A DNA stretch of 64,000 nt from Dehalobacter sp. DCM (GCF_024972775.1 NZ_CP092282.1:4183525-4247524), one strand, 5' to 3'. Shown: positions 35,696 through 44,929, numbered from the stretch's first letter. Numbers and translations: made by a program. Notes: generated by a model not told the origin, from the letters alone.

Positions 35696-35857
35696 CTACT
35701 CTACAGGATCAAAATCATCTTTTCCCGCACCGCACAAAGGGCAAACCCAATCATTCGGCAGATCTTCAAAAGCAGTTCCCGGAGCAATACCTGAATCCGG
35801 ATCTCCGACAGCGGGATCATAAACATAGCCGCACAGAGTGCATTCATAACTTTGCAT
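35696..35857 (-). CDS. Rubredoxin
   Basis: A 53-residue rubredoxin, a one-iron electron carrier. Both Fe-binding motifs are intact: [16 protein letters not shown] near residue 6 and [13 protein letters not shown] near 38. The start is MQSYECT behind AAGGAGGGAAT; the frame runs further upstream without a site. It typically passes electrons to oxidative-stress enzymes (rubrerythrin, flavodiiron protein) in anaerobes. It is divergent from a Crp/Fnr regulator, which may control it. Confidence 0.96.
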   Translation of the reverse strand: MQSYECTLCGYVYDPAVGDPDSGIAPGTAFEDLPNDWVCPLCGAGKDDFDPVE

Positions 35858-36033
35858 TTTGATTCCCTCCTTGTATTTGCGTTTTAGCGGAATACTTTTC
35901 GTATTCCAATTTTTTTCATTATAACCGGACGCCATCATGAATACAAGTTGATGGTATGCATTATATCAAAATTATCCATTCGGCGAGTTCATATGCTATA
36001 ATTCTTCTATTACAAGAAAAAGGTGGATGGACG

Positions 36034-36726
36034 ATGGACGAAAAACTACTGACTGCACTTAATAACTGCTCTCTTTTCGACGGGATCAGCCAAGAGGAAA
36101 TGCGGGGTATTTTACACTGCATGGATATCAAGATGCTGGATTATCGGAAAAACGATTTTATTACCATCGCCGGAGAACCCTTTTCTGAAATTGGAATTGT
36201 CGTCAACGGCAACATCGCTGCGACAAAAGAAACTGCGTCCGGAAATCGTGTTCTCATCAGCATTCTCGGAATCGGGGACATGTTCGGTGAAATGGCCGCC
36301 TATTCAGGGCAACTTGTTTGGCCGATGACCGTCATTGCCCAGACGAATTGTACCGTCATCTATTTCCCGCAGGATAAAATAATTGGTTGCTGCGAAAGAG
36401 TCTGTGTTAGTCATAAGCGGCTTATTTTAAATATGTTAAAAGTTGTTTCTCTTCGGGCTTTGACGCTTAACAGAAAGGTCCAATATCTTTCCATCAAAAG
36501 CCTCCGGGGAAAAATCAGCACTTATTTGTTTGAAGAATACAATAAAAAAGGCAGCAAGACTTTTCAATTAAATCTTAATCGCAACGATTTGGCAGATTTT
36601 ATCAATGTCTCCCGCCCTTCTCTTTCGCGTGAACTGGGGAAAATGCGCGACGATGGGATCATTGATTTTCACGGATCAGCCATAAAAATAATGGATTTTG
36701 ACACATTGAAAGCACATTGCGATTAA
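36034..36726 (+). CDS. Crp/Fnr-family transcriptional regulator
   Basis: A 230-residue regulator. Cyclic-nucleotide-binding-like beta roll, residues about 10-125 (GEPFSEIGIVVNGNIAATKE, ILGIGDMFGEMAAYSG), dimer helix, then HTH_crp near 175-215 with NRNDLADFINVSRPSLSREL. The Arg-Ser pocket for cAMP is not evident, and there is no N-terminal four-cysteine cluster as in FNR, though a CC pair and a further Cys occur near residues 118-123. The ligand is unknown. AAGGTGG precedes the ATG at 36034. It resembles the many Crp-type regulators of Desulfitobacterium/Dehalobacter but is not beside reductive dehalogenase genes. Confidence 0.88.
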   Translation: MDEKLLTALNNCSLFDGISQEEMRGILHCMDIKMLDYRKNDFITIAGEPFSEIGIVVNGNIAATKETASGNRVLISILGIGDMFGEMAAYSGQLVWPMTVIAQTNCTVIYFPQDKIIGCCERVCVSHKRLILNMLKVVSLRALTLNRKVQYLSIKSLRGKISTYLFEEYNKKGSKTFQLNLNRNDLADFINVSRPSLSRELGKMRDDGIIDFHGSAIKIMDFDTLKAHCD

Positions 36727-36779
36727 TCGGACGTCAGCAGACGGATCGCATTGAATACAACGATCAATCAAAGAGTATA

Positions 36780-37126
36780 CTAGTACAGCGTATTCTAAAT
36801 AACTAGTGCAGCATTCTATAATTTTCTTTACACCTCAAATCAGGTCTGCGTGCCACAGTTCCGGCGACAAGCGGAGCACGGATTGCGTAGCGCAACGGTC
36901 CATGGATGACGGACCATGGATGGTCCTAAGTTCAAATTCACCACGGATGGTAATAGAATTTGAACTTCCTGTTAACGATTGCAATTCGCCAAGGAGGGCA
37001 AAAGAATTTTAACTTCCTTAATGCAAATTCAAGGATGGCGCAAGAGCCGAAAGCGGAATGTGGCATGCATACCAGCCCAGATTATTACATCCTTCTGTCA
37101 TGGTATTTAGAAAACGTTGTACTAGG
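36780..37126 (-). mobile_element. MITE-like non-autonomous element containing repeat copy B
   Basis: The left end ACTAGTACAGCGTATTCTAA (from 36779) is an inverted repeat of the right end (37104-37126, reverse complement CCTAGTACAACGTTTTCTAA), about 20 of 23 positions. Inside, 36840-37080 is near-identical to the reverse complement of copy A at 4018. There is no gene and no convincing ribosome site. The termini share TACTAGTACAG with the IS630 element at 53017. This supports mobilisation in trans; the exact target duplication is unclear on the right. Confidence 0.7.
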
Positions 37127-37200
37127 TAAAACGTGTACGAGTCGTAAACAGCATGCTGAATAAACGTATGGCAATATTTCTCCAAAAGTAGGTGTTTGTG

Positions 37201-37437
37201 ATGGATCGAGACCATTTTGCCAGGATCTTTGGGTATGAGGATTATGATGCGATGCAGGAAAACACGACCACGGTCTATAAAGACGGTCAGATCTGCTGGA
37301 ATATAACGTCGCTTCCGGATAACCGCTTTATCACCTGGGATAATGCTGAAATAGCGGATGACAGAGTGGAAGTTTTCCTTACCAGAGAGAGCGCTCTAAA
37401 TTATTTGAAGCAGCTTCGAGAAAATATCTTACATTAA
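37201..37437 (+). CDS. Small hypothetical protein, 78 residues
   Basis: The frame reads MDRDHFARIFGYEDYDAMQE and ends YLKQLRENILH. It is soluble, acidic, with beta-rich middle (DGQICWNITSLPDN). No family recognised. The ATG at 37201 follows AGGTG at six bases; an in-frame GTG three codons earlier is possible. It starts 75 bases after the MITE-like element and is closed by a perfect terminator at 37505, which supports that it is a real transcript. Confidence 0.6.
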   Translation: MDRDHFARIFGYEDYDAMQENTTTVYKDGQICWNITSLPDNRFITWDNAEIADDRVEVFLTRESALNYLKQLRENILH

Positions 37438-37504
37438 TTCGTATTGATTTACCATTTTATCGCCTATCTCCAGTATTTCTTTGGATGATTTTATTGGGAA
37501 ACTC

Positions 37505-37548
37505 GAGACCGTTGCACATGCGTTTTATAAACCACGTGCAACGGTCTC
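37505..37548 (+). terminator. Perfect 13-bp stem terminator
   Basis: GAGACCGTTGCAC (37505-37517) pairs exactly with GTGCAACGGTCTC (37536-37548), followed by TTCTGCTTATTTTT. It terminates the small gene at 37201. Confidence 0.8.
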
Positions 37549-37592
37549 TTCTGCTTATTTTTCTTTATGTATGACAAATATACCATGTCTTA

Positions 37593-37621
37593 TTGACATC
37601 TTTACCCATAAATTATACGAT
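37593..37621 (+). promoter_or_regulatory. Promoter of the orphan binding-protein gene
   Basis: TTGACA (37593-37598), 17 bases, TACGAT (37616-37621), about 60 bases before the ATG at 37681. Confidence 0.65.
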
Positions 37622-37680
37622 TTAAGATGAATTTAATCTTACAACGGCTTTGTTGATTATTTATGGGGGGATATCATAAC

Positions 37681-38835
37681 ATGAAAGTCAAACGAATCTT
37701 GTCGCTTACCACAGCTATCATGATCTGTCTATTTTTAGCTGTGGGCTGCAGCGCAAAGCCGACGGCAACAATCAAAATCGGCGGTAATTTTGAACTGACA
37801 GGCGGTTATGCAATTTATGGCAAAAGCGGAGAAAACGGTGTTAAGCTTGCTATAAAACAAATAAACGAAAAAGGCGGGATTTTGAAAAAGCAGCTGGAGT
37901 ATTTTGGAGCTGATAACCATTCCAAAGACGCCGAATCAACCCTTGCCGCGACACAGCTAATAACACAGAATAAAGTAGCAGGAATCATTGGTCCAATGAC
38001 AAGTCCGAATACCATCGCGGCGATTCCTATCGCCACTGAAAACAATGTTCCGTTGATCACTCCGACAGCAATAGACGATAATATCACCATGGGAAATAAC
38101 GGATTGAATAACTGGGTATTTCGGGCCTGTTTCTCCAATGCTTATGAAGGTGAAGCCGCTGCCAATTTTGCGGCCGATACATTGAAAGTCTCCCGGGCTG
38201 CAGTCATCGTCGATAAGGGTATGCTCTATTCCAACACGATTGCGGCTAGTTTCATCCGGACTTTTGAAAACTCCGGCGGAAAAATAGTCTCTACCAAGCA
38301 GTATAATTCTATTGATACTGATTTTCGTTTAATCCTGTCACAAATTAATTCAACCGGCGCGGATCTGATATTTATTCCCGGCAATTATAATCAGGCAGGT
38401 GAAATTATTAAACAAGCCCGCCAAATGAAAATAGATGTCGTTTTTTTAGGCGGTGATGGCTGGGGGACCGGTCCGATTGCTGAAGTTGCGGGAAAAGAAG
38501 CGCTGAACAAAGCCTATTATCTTGATCAAGTTGCCATGAACGATCCTGCCTTAGCTGATTTTGCTGCGGCATATAAAGCAGAATATGGCGAAGATGCCCC
38601 TATGTTTGCCGCCCTTGCCTATGATGCTGCCAATATGTTGATTACGGCTATTGAAAAAACTGGAAGCACCGATACGGATAAAGTACGGGAAGCTTTAGAA
38701 AACATGACAGATTTTCAGGGAATCACCGGCAACATAACAGTTGACCCTACAACCCATAATCCGAAGAAAAGTGTTACGGTGATTAAGTTTGTCGATGGCG
38801 TCAAGACATTTGAGACGCGTATCGAACCGAAATAA
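37681..38835 (+). CDS. Branched-chain amino acid-type ABC substrate-binding lipoprotein (orphan)
   Basis: A 384-residue lipoprotein. Lipobox LAVGC near residue 23. The mature part is a type I periplasmic-binding fold of the LivJ/Leu-Ile-Val family: KIGGNFELTGGYAIYGKSGE, AIKQINEKGGIL, VAGIIGPMTSPNTIAAIPIA, and FAALAYDAANMLITAIEK. No permease or ATPase genes are next to it, so it must use a distant LivHMGF system or act as a sensor. The ligand is probably an amino acid or small amide. GGGGGG lies ten bases before the ATG, and its own promoter and terminator make it monocistronic. Confidence 0.9.
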   Translation: MKVKRILSLTTAIMICLFLAVGCSAKPTATIKIGGNFELTGGYAIYGKSGENGVKLAIKQINEKGGILKKQLEYFGADNHSKDAESTLAATQLITQNKVAGIIGPMTSPNTIAAIPIATENNVPLITPTAIDDNITMGNNGLNNWVFRACFSNAYEGEAAANFAADTLKVSRAAVIVDKGMLYSNTIAASFIRTFENSGGKIVSTKQYNSIDTDFRLILSQINSTGADLIFIPGNYNQAGEIIKQARQMKIDVVFLGGDGWGTGPIAEVAGKEALNKAYYLDQVAMNDPALADFAAAYKAEYGEDAPMFAALAYDAANMLITAIEKTGSTDTDKVREALENMTDFQGITGNITVDPTTHNPKKSVTVIKFVDGVKTFETRIEPK

Positions 38836-38894
38836 TAGTCATGATACGTAGAATAGTTTATTATAATCGGCCATAAATCATAAAAAGTCGTATT

Positions 38895-38934
38895 TCGGAG
38901 GATAAATAGTGGGGAAACCAAATTTATCCTTCGA
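38895..38934 (+). terminator. Terminator of the orphan binding-protein gene
   Basis: TCGGAGGATAAAT (38895-38907) pairs with ATTTATCCTTCGA (38922-38934) with one wobble, followed by a T/A-rich tract. Confidence 0.7.
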
Positions 38935-39005
38935 TTTATTTTATTTCATTGCTTTTATGTGTTAAAATATTTAAACAGGTTTAATAGAGCATAACGTGCT
39001 GAAAT

Positions 39006-39100
39006 CCGTATAAGATTAATGCTCATAAGCACAAAATATATATTGAATGAAATGTAATAAACTTATACGGGGAGAACTTGTTCAAATGAGATTGAACAAG
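39006..39100 (+). promoter_or_regulatory. Structured leader of the DEAD-box helicase gene
   Basis: CCGTATAAG (39006-39014) is complementary to CTTATACGG (39062-39070). Next to it CTTGTTCAA (39077-39085) pairs with TTGAACAAG (39092-39100), only 14 bases before the AAGGAGA site. Long structured leaders are typical of cold-induced helicase mRNAs, so temperature or self-regulation is plausible. The base pairing is seen; the regulation is inferred. Confidence 0.5.
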
Positions 39101-39132
39101 AATAATTGTTAACAAGGAGAATCTGAAAAAGT

Positions 39133-40596
39133 ATGTCAAATTTTTTTGAAATAGGCCTCAGTAAACCACTGATCAAAGCTATTTCTGAAATGGGTTTCGA
39201 GGAAACCACACCCATTCAAGAGAGGACCATCCCATTAGCCCTCGAAGGCAAAGATATCATCGGCCAAGCCCAGACAGGAACCGGTAAAACTGCGGCTTTT
39301 GGTATACCTATGATTGAACGGATCAAGGCTGATAGAGAAAGCATTAAAGCGTTAGTCGTAACTCCCACCCGCGAGTTAGCTATTCAGGTGGCTGAAGAAT
39401 TGAACCGTATCGGACAATTCAAAGGTGTTCGTGCTCTGCCCATATACGGTGGCCAGGATATTGACCGCCAAATCCGTTCCCTGAAAAACAGGCCGCAAAT
39501 CATTGTTGGTACACCGGGAAGACTGATGGACCATATGCGGCGCAAAACGATCCGCCTGCAGCAAATAGAGGCCGTAGTATTGGACGAAGCCGATGAAATG
39601 CTGAGTATGGGATTTGTTGAGGATATCGAGAATATTCTTAAAGAGGTTCCTACAGACAGACAGACACTGCTCTTTTCAGCGACCATGCCAAAATCTATTC
39701 TGGATCTGGCGCAACGATTCATGAAAGATCCAGAATTGATCACGATGAAGGCTAAAGAGATAACTGTACCGCAGATTGAACAATATTATGTCGAGGTATC
39801 AGAGAAGATTAAGTTTGATGTTCTTTGCCGCCTTCTCGATATACAGTCACCGGATCTGGCCATTGTATTTGGCAGAACAAAACGGAGAGTCGACGAATTA
39901 TTTGAAGCTTTAACCAAGAGAGGTTACTCTGCAGAAGGAATCCACGGCGATCTGACGCAAGCCCGACGCGATACGGTCATGCGGCATTTCAAAGAAGGCT
40001 TTACCGAAATTCTTGTGGCTACGGATGTCGCGGCCAGAGGTTTAGATATCAGCGGAGTTACCCATGTGTATAACTTCGATGTTCCTCAAGATCCTGAAAG
40101 TTATGTTCATCGTATCGGCCGTACAGGAAGAGCAGGCAAAGGCGGACAGGCTATTACTTTTGTAACACCGCGCGAAATTGGTCATTTGAGACTGATAGAA
40201 CAAGTCGCCAAACGGAGAATCACCCGTAAACCGCTGCCAACCTTCAACGATGTCCTGGTTGGTCAGCAGCGTCTGACCATGGATAGAATCCTGAAAGCCA
40301 TTGAGGATGAGGATATTCTCAAATATAAAGAGATGTCCGAAGAGCTTCTCGAAGATAATGACTCCATAACACTATTGTCAGCCGCTTTAAAACTGCTGAC
40401 CAAGGAGCCAAGCACGGCACCTGTCGTCTTGACCGAGGAAGCTCCGCTCCGGAGCAGACAGACCAGAAGGGATCGTTATGATCAAGGATTCAATCGGAAC
40501 CGCGATCACAGTACACACCCTTCACGGGACGGCAATAAATATCCGTCGCGGTATCCGAAACGGAAATCCCCTTCCGACTTTAGAGAAAGCCGCTAA
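39133..40596 (+). CDS. DEAD-box ATP-dependent RNA helicase
   Basis: A 487-residue cold-shock/ribosome-biogenesis type helicase (CshA/DeaD group). All motifs are present: Q motif [28 protein letters not shown], Ia PTRELAIQV, Ib [51 protein letters not shown] and [12 protein letters not shown]. After the core at about residue 365 comes a short helical region and a basic Arg/Asp/Ser-rich tail ([14 protein letters not shown]). The RNA-binding RRM seen in DbpA is lacking. It acts in RNA unwinding in the cytoplasm. Confidence 0.94.
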   Translation: MSNFFEIGLSKPLIKAISEMGFEETTPIQERTIPLALEGKDIIGQAQTGTGKTAAFGIPMIERIKADRESIKALVVTPTRELAIQVAEELNRIGQFKGVRALPIYGGQDIDRQIRSLKNRPQIIVGTPGRLMDHMRRKTIRLQQIEAVVLDEADEMLSMGFVEDIENILKEVPTDRQTLLFSATMPKSILDLAQRFMKDPELITMKAKEITVPQIEQYYVEVSEKIKFDVLCRLLDIQSPDLAIVFGRTKRRVDELFEALTKRGYSAEGIHGDLTQARRDTVMRHFKEGFTEILVATDVAARGLDISGVTHVYNFDVPQDPESYVHRIGRTGRAGKGGQAITFVTPREIGHLRLIEQVAKRRITRKPLPTFNDVLVGQQRLTMDRILKAIEDEDILKYKEMSEELLEDNDSITLLSAALKLLTKEPSTAPVVLTEEAPLRSRQTRRDRYDQGFNRNRDHSTHPSRDGNKYPSRYPKRKSPSDFRESR

Positions 40597-40665
40597 TAAC
40601 ATTACAAATTCGGAATTGATTCCGAATTCGGGATACCGTCTCTTTCCAGAGGCCAAAATAAAAAC

Positions 40666-40705
40666 GCCCTTTCCGCATGAACTTGCTGAAAGGGCTTGTT
40701 TTTTT
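40666..40705 (+). terminator. Terminator of the helicase gene
   Basis: GCCCTTTC (40666-40673) pairs with GAAAGGGC (40688-40695), followed by TTGTTTTTTT. Confidence 0.85.
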
Positions 40706-40780
40706 ATCTCTGCAATTGTGCGTATCTCTTTTTTAATGTGGATGGTTTTCTTATCAGCACAGAGACAAGAGTCTGAATCG

Positions 40781-41008
40781 TTACAAATGTCCATTTCTTG
40801 CTAAATGTTCTTCTGAGTAAGCCACCATGCGTTTCACCATATTGCCACCGATCTTTCCTCCCAAGCGGCCGCCGATCCTGCCCGCATCCCTGGAAGAAAG
40901 ATGCCCGTTATCACCATCGATATCGAATGTAATCCCGAGCTCCTGGGCGATTTGTACCTTTGATTCCATTAAATATTTCGCATAATCCTGCGGATTCATT
41001 TGTGGCAT
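40781..41008 (-). CDS. Alpha/beta-type small acid-soluble spore protein
   Basis: A 75-residue SASP. The conserved block with SKVQIAQELGITF and GGRLGGKIGGNMVKRMV is the alpha/beta SASP signature; it coats spore DNA and protects it from UV. The N-terminal PQMNPQDYAKYLME is somewhat divergent. The start MPQMNPQ has GGAGTGAAG upstream; the frame extends further back without a site. It shows that the organism forms endospores. It would be expressed late in the forespore under sigma-G, though I did not locate a sigma-G promoter. Confidence 0.92.
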   Translation of the reverse strand: MPQMNPQDYAKYLMESKVQIAQELGITFDIDGDNGHLSSRDAGRIGGRLGGKIGGNMVKRMVAYSEEHLARNGHL

Positions 41009-41088
41009 CTTCTTCACTCCAAACTCTGTTTTATTGATTTTATTATGTGCGGAGCAAAGAATGTCATACGATGAAAATTCTTCAAAAC

Positions 41089-41913
41089 TCAATGATCTCC
41101 ATTAATCAACTCAATTTGAAACAGCGACTCATTCGGCAAAAAGCGCAGTTCTTCCTTGGTATACGATGAAGATTTAGGAAGAAGGAAAAGCTCCTGATTT
41201 TCTTTCTTCCAGCTGACAAGCGTCATATGATCATTTTCCCTATAAAAAAACCGTGACGGATTAGCTATTCTTGCCCGTGTCAAGCCCTGAATCGTATCAG
41301 CCAGACAGGGCGAACCGATTACCGAGACTAAAAGGTCTGCTGAATGCAAATTGCCCAGTTCTTCTTCAGCAACGATGGCCATTCGCAGGGCGAGCAGCAA
41401 ATCATGGCATTCTTCCTGATGATGCTGAAGCGCCGCTTTTTGCATCATTTCCCTACGTAGTTCTTTCTGCTTTGGCCGGATATATGGATACCGGGGCGAG
41501 AAAATAATATCCTGATCATAATAAGGTTTTATATCCAAAACAGGGGAACCGTCGATGGCATCCAAATTTTGAACAATAATTTTATTTCCTTGAACCTGAT
41601 CCAATTTAACAAGAGATAACCCGATCGGATTCGGTCTGCCAGGAGTTCGTATGCCAAATACACCATATAACGGCGCATCGGGATTGACCTTTCGTGGTGT
41701 TGTTTCCCTGGTATTTCGATTAGCCTGATGAAACCACGACAGTATCCACAGATAGGAATGCTCTTCGATTCTTTTGAGTCCTTGAGCATATTCAGGGTAT
41801 ACTTCAATACACGCCTGTTCTCCTGTTAGGGACATTCCTGATGTGTCTCGCTGTGGCGAATGAACAATACCAATGGGTCTGATATCAATTGAATCGGTAA
41901 TCGGTGAAACCAT
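41089..41913 (-). CDS. TsaA/TrmO-domain protein fused to an FmdE-like domain
   Basis: About 274 residues with two parts. Residues about 10-140 are a TsaA (YaeB/TrmO) domain: RPIGIVHSPQRDTSG, YLWILSWFH, YGVFGIRTPGRPNPIGLSLVKL, and LDIKPYYDQD. TrmO methylates the threonylcarbamoyl adenosine of tRNA, though many TsaA proteins differ in role. Residues about 155-270 resemble the formylmethanofuran dehydrogenase E (FmdE) domain: CHDLLLALRMAIVAEEELG, SVIGSPCLADTIQGLTRARI and FFYREND, with the HGHxCPG motif eroded to H-x4-C. It ends the operon of the FecBCD-type importer, 40 bases after the ATPase. The fusion and the Mo/W context argue against a simple tRNA enzyme. Confidence 0.8.
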   Translation of the reverse strand: MVSPITDSIDIRPIGIVHSPQRDTSGMSLTGEQACIEVYPEYAQGLKRIEEHSYLWILSWFHQANRNTRETTPRKVNPDAPLYGVFGIRTPGRPNPIGLSLVKLDQVQGNKIIVQNLDAIDGSPVLDIKPYYDQDIIFSPRYPYIRPKQKELRREMMQKAALQHHQEECHDLLLALRMAIVAEEELGNLHSADLLVSVIGSPCLADTIQGLTRARIANPSRFFYRENDHMTLVSWKKENQELFLLPKSSSYTKEELRFLPNESLFQIELINGDH

Positions 41914-41952
41914 TCCCGCTTTTTCTCCCCTCATTAATAACAATTATCGATT

Positions 41953-42732
41953 TTAAGTCAGTACAGGTGCGCATGCTTTCGCCAAGCGACCGTCACCTGC
42001 AGGCATGCTGGCTATCTTTACCTTCACGCCATAGACCTCGCATAGACTATCCTCTGTTACGATTTCATCCGGCTCGCCAATTTTGAAGCCGCCATCGTGC
42101 AGCAGAACCACACGCGTACTGCATAGAAATGCATGATCCGGGCAATGCGTGGTCATAACAACACCAAGGCCGTTTTCTGCTAATTTCTTTATTTTACCCA
42201 AAACGCGCATTTGGTTGCCAAAATCCAAATTGGATGTAGGTTCATCCATAACGAGTATTTTCGGCTGTTGGGCGAGAGCTCGGGCAATAAGTACCATCTG
42301 ACGCTCCCCCCCGCTGATTTCCGTATATACCCTGTTTTGAAGGAATCCAATGCCGATGGTCTCCATAGACTCAATGGCTAAACGTTTATCTTCCTTCGAT
42401 GGCGTAGAAAACGTACCAAGATGCGCTGTACGTCCCATTGTCACAACATCAAGCGCTGTAAATGGAAATGGCGGGGTGTGATTCTGTGGCACATAACCGA
42501 TGACTTGGGCGAAACGTTTACGTGTCCACCGACTTACGTCCTCACCGCCTACCTGAATGGAGCCGCCCAGGAGCTTTAGAAATCCCAGAATGCTTTTGAA
42601 TAGTGTTGTTTTTCCCACACCATTCGGTCCAAGCAAACACAGAATCTCATGGGGGGATACGGAAAAAGATATTCCGTCAATGACCTTTCTGTCTTGATAG
42701 CCGCAAACAGCTGAACATACTTCCAGTTGCAT
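41953..42732 (-). CDS. FecCD-type importer ATPase (Mo/W or siderophore class)
   Basis: A 259-residue ABC ATPase of the type II importer class. Walker A GPNGVGKTTLFKSIL near residue 40, Q loop YVPQNHTPPFPF, signature SGGERQMVLIARAL, Walker B ILVMDEPTSNLDFGN and switch His TTHCPDHAF. The first ATG overlaps the permease stop; the second (TAATG, complement of 42730-42732) has GGAG at nine bases and is preferred. It pairs with the permease and binding protein just upstream. Substrate: see the binding protein. Confidence 0.92.
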   Translation of the reverse strand: MQLEVCSAVCGYQDRKVIDGISFSVSPHEILCLLGPNGVGKTTLFKSILGFLKLLGGSIQVGGEDVSRWTRKRFAQVIGYVPQNHTPPFPFTALDVVTMGRTAHLGTFSTPSKEDKRLAIESMETIGIGFLQNRVYTEISGGERQMVLIARALAQQPKILVMDEPTSNLDFGNQMRVLGKIKKLAENGLGVVMTTHCPDHAFLCSTRVVLLHDGGFKIGEPDEIVTEDSLCEVYGVKVKIASMPAGDGRLAKACAPVLT

Positions 42733-43793
42733 TACCATGCGCTCCTTCCCTTCATCAGCAGATACAGAAAAAATGGTGCTCCAATAATGGCAGTAAGTAT
42801 GCCTAGAGGAACCTCAGTAACAAAGGCTGTTCTCGCCACATTATCAACCATCAAAAGAAACGTTCCGCCAATTAAAACCGATGCCGGCATGAGTACTTTA
42901 TAATCCGGTCCTACAATCAGGCGGGCTAAATGCGGAATGATAAGACCGACCCAACCTACCATACCGGCAACCGAGATGGCCGATGAGGTCAATAGCGTTG
43001 ATGCCAGGATTAGTATGAGTCTTACCCTGGATGTATCCACTCCCATTGCTTTGGCTTCCTCTTCACCAAATGACAGAACATTGATCTTCCAGCGGAAAAG
43101 AAAAAGCGGAATTAATCCGATCACAAAGGGAACCAGCATCATCAGCACTTCCCTGTTTGTGATCGAGTTCAGTCCCCCCATCAGCCAAAATGTAATTTCC
43201 TGCAGCTTATTATTTGGGTCCGCTACAAACTTTGTAATAGAGGTAAACGCAGAAAAAAGACTCTGGACCACCATCCCCGTGAGTACCAACACGAGAACCG
43301 CGGTTGAATTGCGCCCAATGATGCTGCTAAGCCCGTATGTCAAACCCACTGCAGCCAGGCCAAAGATAAACGCTGTAATCTCAATGGATAGAATGTTAAA
43401 GGAATTCAGGATAGCAAAAGCAGCACCAAAACCGGCTCCGGCAGAAGCACCAAGGATATCGGGGGAAACCATAGGATTTCGAAAAATGCCCTGGTAAGCT
43501 GCCCCCGAACCGGCTAAAGCAGCGCCAATCATAATCGCGCATAAAATACGGGGAATACGTACATTGAACAGGACGGTTCCCACTGTCCCCAATTCTGCTG
43601 TTCCGAATATCTTTTCAAAGAAAATGCGCATTAATTGATCCAACGGAATCCCATACCTGCCGATCGTCAAGGAAAATATAAAAGCAGCGATAAGCAGTAA
43701 TATAAGTGCCGTCATCACGGGGATGGACGGCCGCCGATTCCCCCAGCTCAAAGCGCAGGGAGCATCGGCTGCCGTTTTATGAGTATCCCGCAT
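42732..43793 (-). CDS. FecCD-family ABC permease
   Basis: A 353-residue membrane permease with about ten helices of the BtuC/FecCD family: RIPRILCAIMIGAALAGSGA, YQGIFRNPMVSPDILGASAG, GMVGWVGLIIPHLARLIVG and PLGILTAIIGAPFFLYLL. It starts at the ATG within TAATG shared with the binding-protein stop and ends overlapping the ATPase start, a tightly coupled operon. The family imports iron siderophores, cobalamin and, in the MolB branch, molybdate and tungstate. Confidence 0.93.
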   Translation of the reverse strand: MRDTHKTAADAPCALSWGNRRPSIPVMTALILLLIAAFIFSLTIGRYGIPLDQLMRIFFEKIFGTAELGTVGTVLFNVRIPRILCAIMIGAALAGSGAAYQGIFRNPMVSPDILGASAGAGFGAAFAILNSFNILSIEITAFIFGLAAVGLTYGLSSIIGRNSTAVLVLVLTGMVVQSLFSAFTSITKFVADPNNKLQEITFWLMGGLNSITNREVLMMLVPFVIGLIPLFLFRWKINVLSFGEEEAKAMGVDTSRVRLILILASTLLTSSAISVAGMVGWVGLIIPHLARLIVGPDYKVLMPASVLIGGTFLLMVDNVARTAFVTEVPLGILTAIIGAPFFLYLLMKGRSAW

Positions 43794-44929
43794 TATTTTT
43801 CTCCGCCTCCGTTAATCAGTGCGGTAGCTTGTACATCGGTAATATCGACTTGATAAAAGGTCTTATAAAACGCTTTGACATCACTCTTCAGATCCACTTG
43901 AACATATTCGGGATATAATACACTGGCCAGCCATTCTGCGCCAATGACCCTTGCCATACACGGCGGCCGGTCAAACCAACCAAAAGGAAGCGCTGCCGGT
44001 TTGTAGATTCTATTGTTTTTAACGGCTGAGATACTGGACCACTTGGAATCGGTATTAACTGTTTTCAGGAAATCGTCTCCACCCATCATCGAATTGACGA
44101 TAATGACTTCGGGATTCCAGTTCAGGATCTGTTCCATGGAGACTTCTGTACCCATGCTTTGCGCTGAGGTTTCCAACGTAACCACGTTCGCTGCATTGAC
44201 GAAGTTCAGCACTTCCGTATGCATAGAATCGGATCCATCGGTACTCAGTCCGTCTGCACTTTCCGCATAGTATACCTTTACTTTTTTATCGTCGGGAACC
44301 TTGGAAACCATGGATTTTGTTCTGTCTAAGGATTCTTTAACATAGTCTGCGAGCATATTCGCACGTTCCGATTGGCCAAGGATCTCACCAAGCAGTCGGT
44401 AAGCCTGTTCCGTAGCCGTAAGAGAGTAATCGAGATTGACAACGGGGATTCCTGTTTGTTCTGATAGCTTTTGAATACTGGCTATGTTCTGTCCTTTTTG
44501 ACCAATACTCAAAATAATATCCGGTTTAAGACTGATAATATATTCCGTATTGTACGTGTTTTTACCACCCATGTTCCCGCCGAGTACCGGGAGGTCTCTG
44601 TATTTTTCATTGATATACTGTAAGGCATCTTCCGTCATTTTAGAGTTCCAGCCAATCAGCTTATCCGGATCGACCGTATAAACCATATAGGTCCCGATAG
44701 GACTGGTGCAGTATACTTTCTTAACTTCCGCCGGGATGCTGCACTGATTCCCCATCATGTCTGTAAACTCGCGCTTTCCATCAACGATTTTCGTTAATTG
44801 GACCGCTGCTGTTTGTTTCGACGAGTTGTCAGTCGAGGCGGATTTAGCCGAGCACCCCACCAGCGAAAGCAGCCCGAGGACTAAACAGATGCTCAGAGCA
44901 AGGAATTGCGTAAACTTCTTTGACTTCAT
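43793..44929 (-). CDS. FecB/MolA-like substrate-binding lipoprotein
   Basis: A 378-residue lipoprotein. Lipobox SLVGC near residue 26. The mature cluster A-II type binding fold has MMGNQCSIPAEVKKVYCTSP, KPDIILSIGQKGQNI, GIPVVNLDYSL, NPEVIIVNSMMGG and GWFDRPPCMARVIGAEWLA. The family includes siderophore, haem and MolA oxyanion-binding proteins. Position downstream of a Moco-type riboswitch and fmdE suggests molybdate, tungstate or a related ligand; this is inference. AAAGGAG precedes the ATG. Confidence 0.9.
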   Translation of the reverse strand: MKSKKFTQFLALSICLVLGLLSLVGCSAKSASTDNSSKQTAAVQLTKIVDGKREFTDMMGNQCSIPAEVKKVYCTSPIGTYMVYTVDPDKLIGWNSKMTEDALQYINEKYRDLPVLGGNMGGKNTYNTEYIISLKPDIILSIGQKGQNIASIQKLSEQTGIPVVNLDYSLTATEQAYRLLGEILGQSERANMLADYVKESLDRTKSMVSKVPDDKKVKVYYAESADGLSTDGSDSMHTEVLNFVNAANVVTLETSAQSMGTEVSMEQILNWNPEVIIVNSMMGGDDFLKTVNTDSKWSSISAVKNNRIYKPAALPFGWFDRPPCMARVIGAEWLASVLYPEYVQVDLKSDVKAFYKTFYQVDITDVQATALINGGGEK

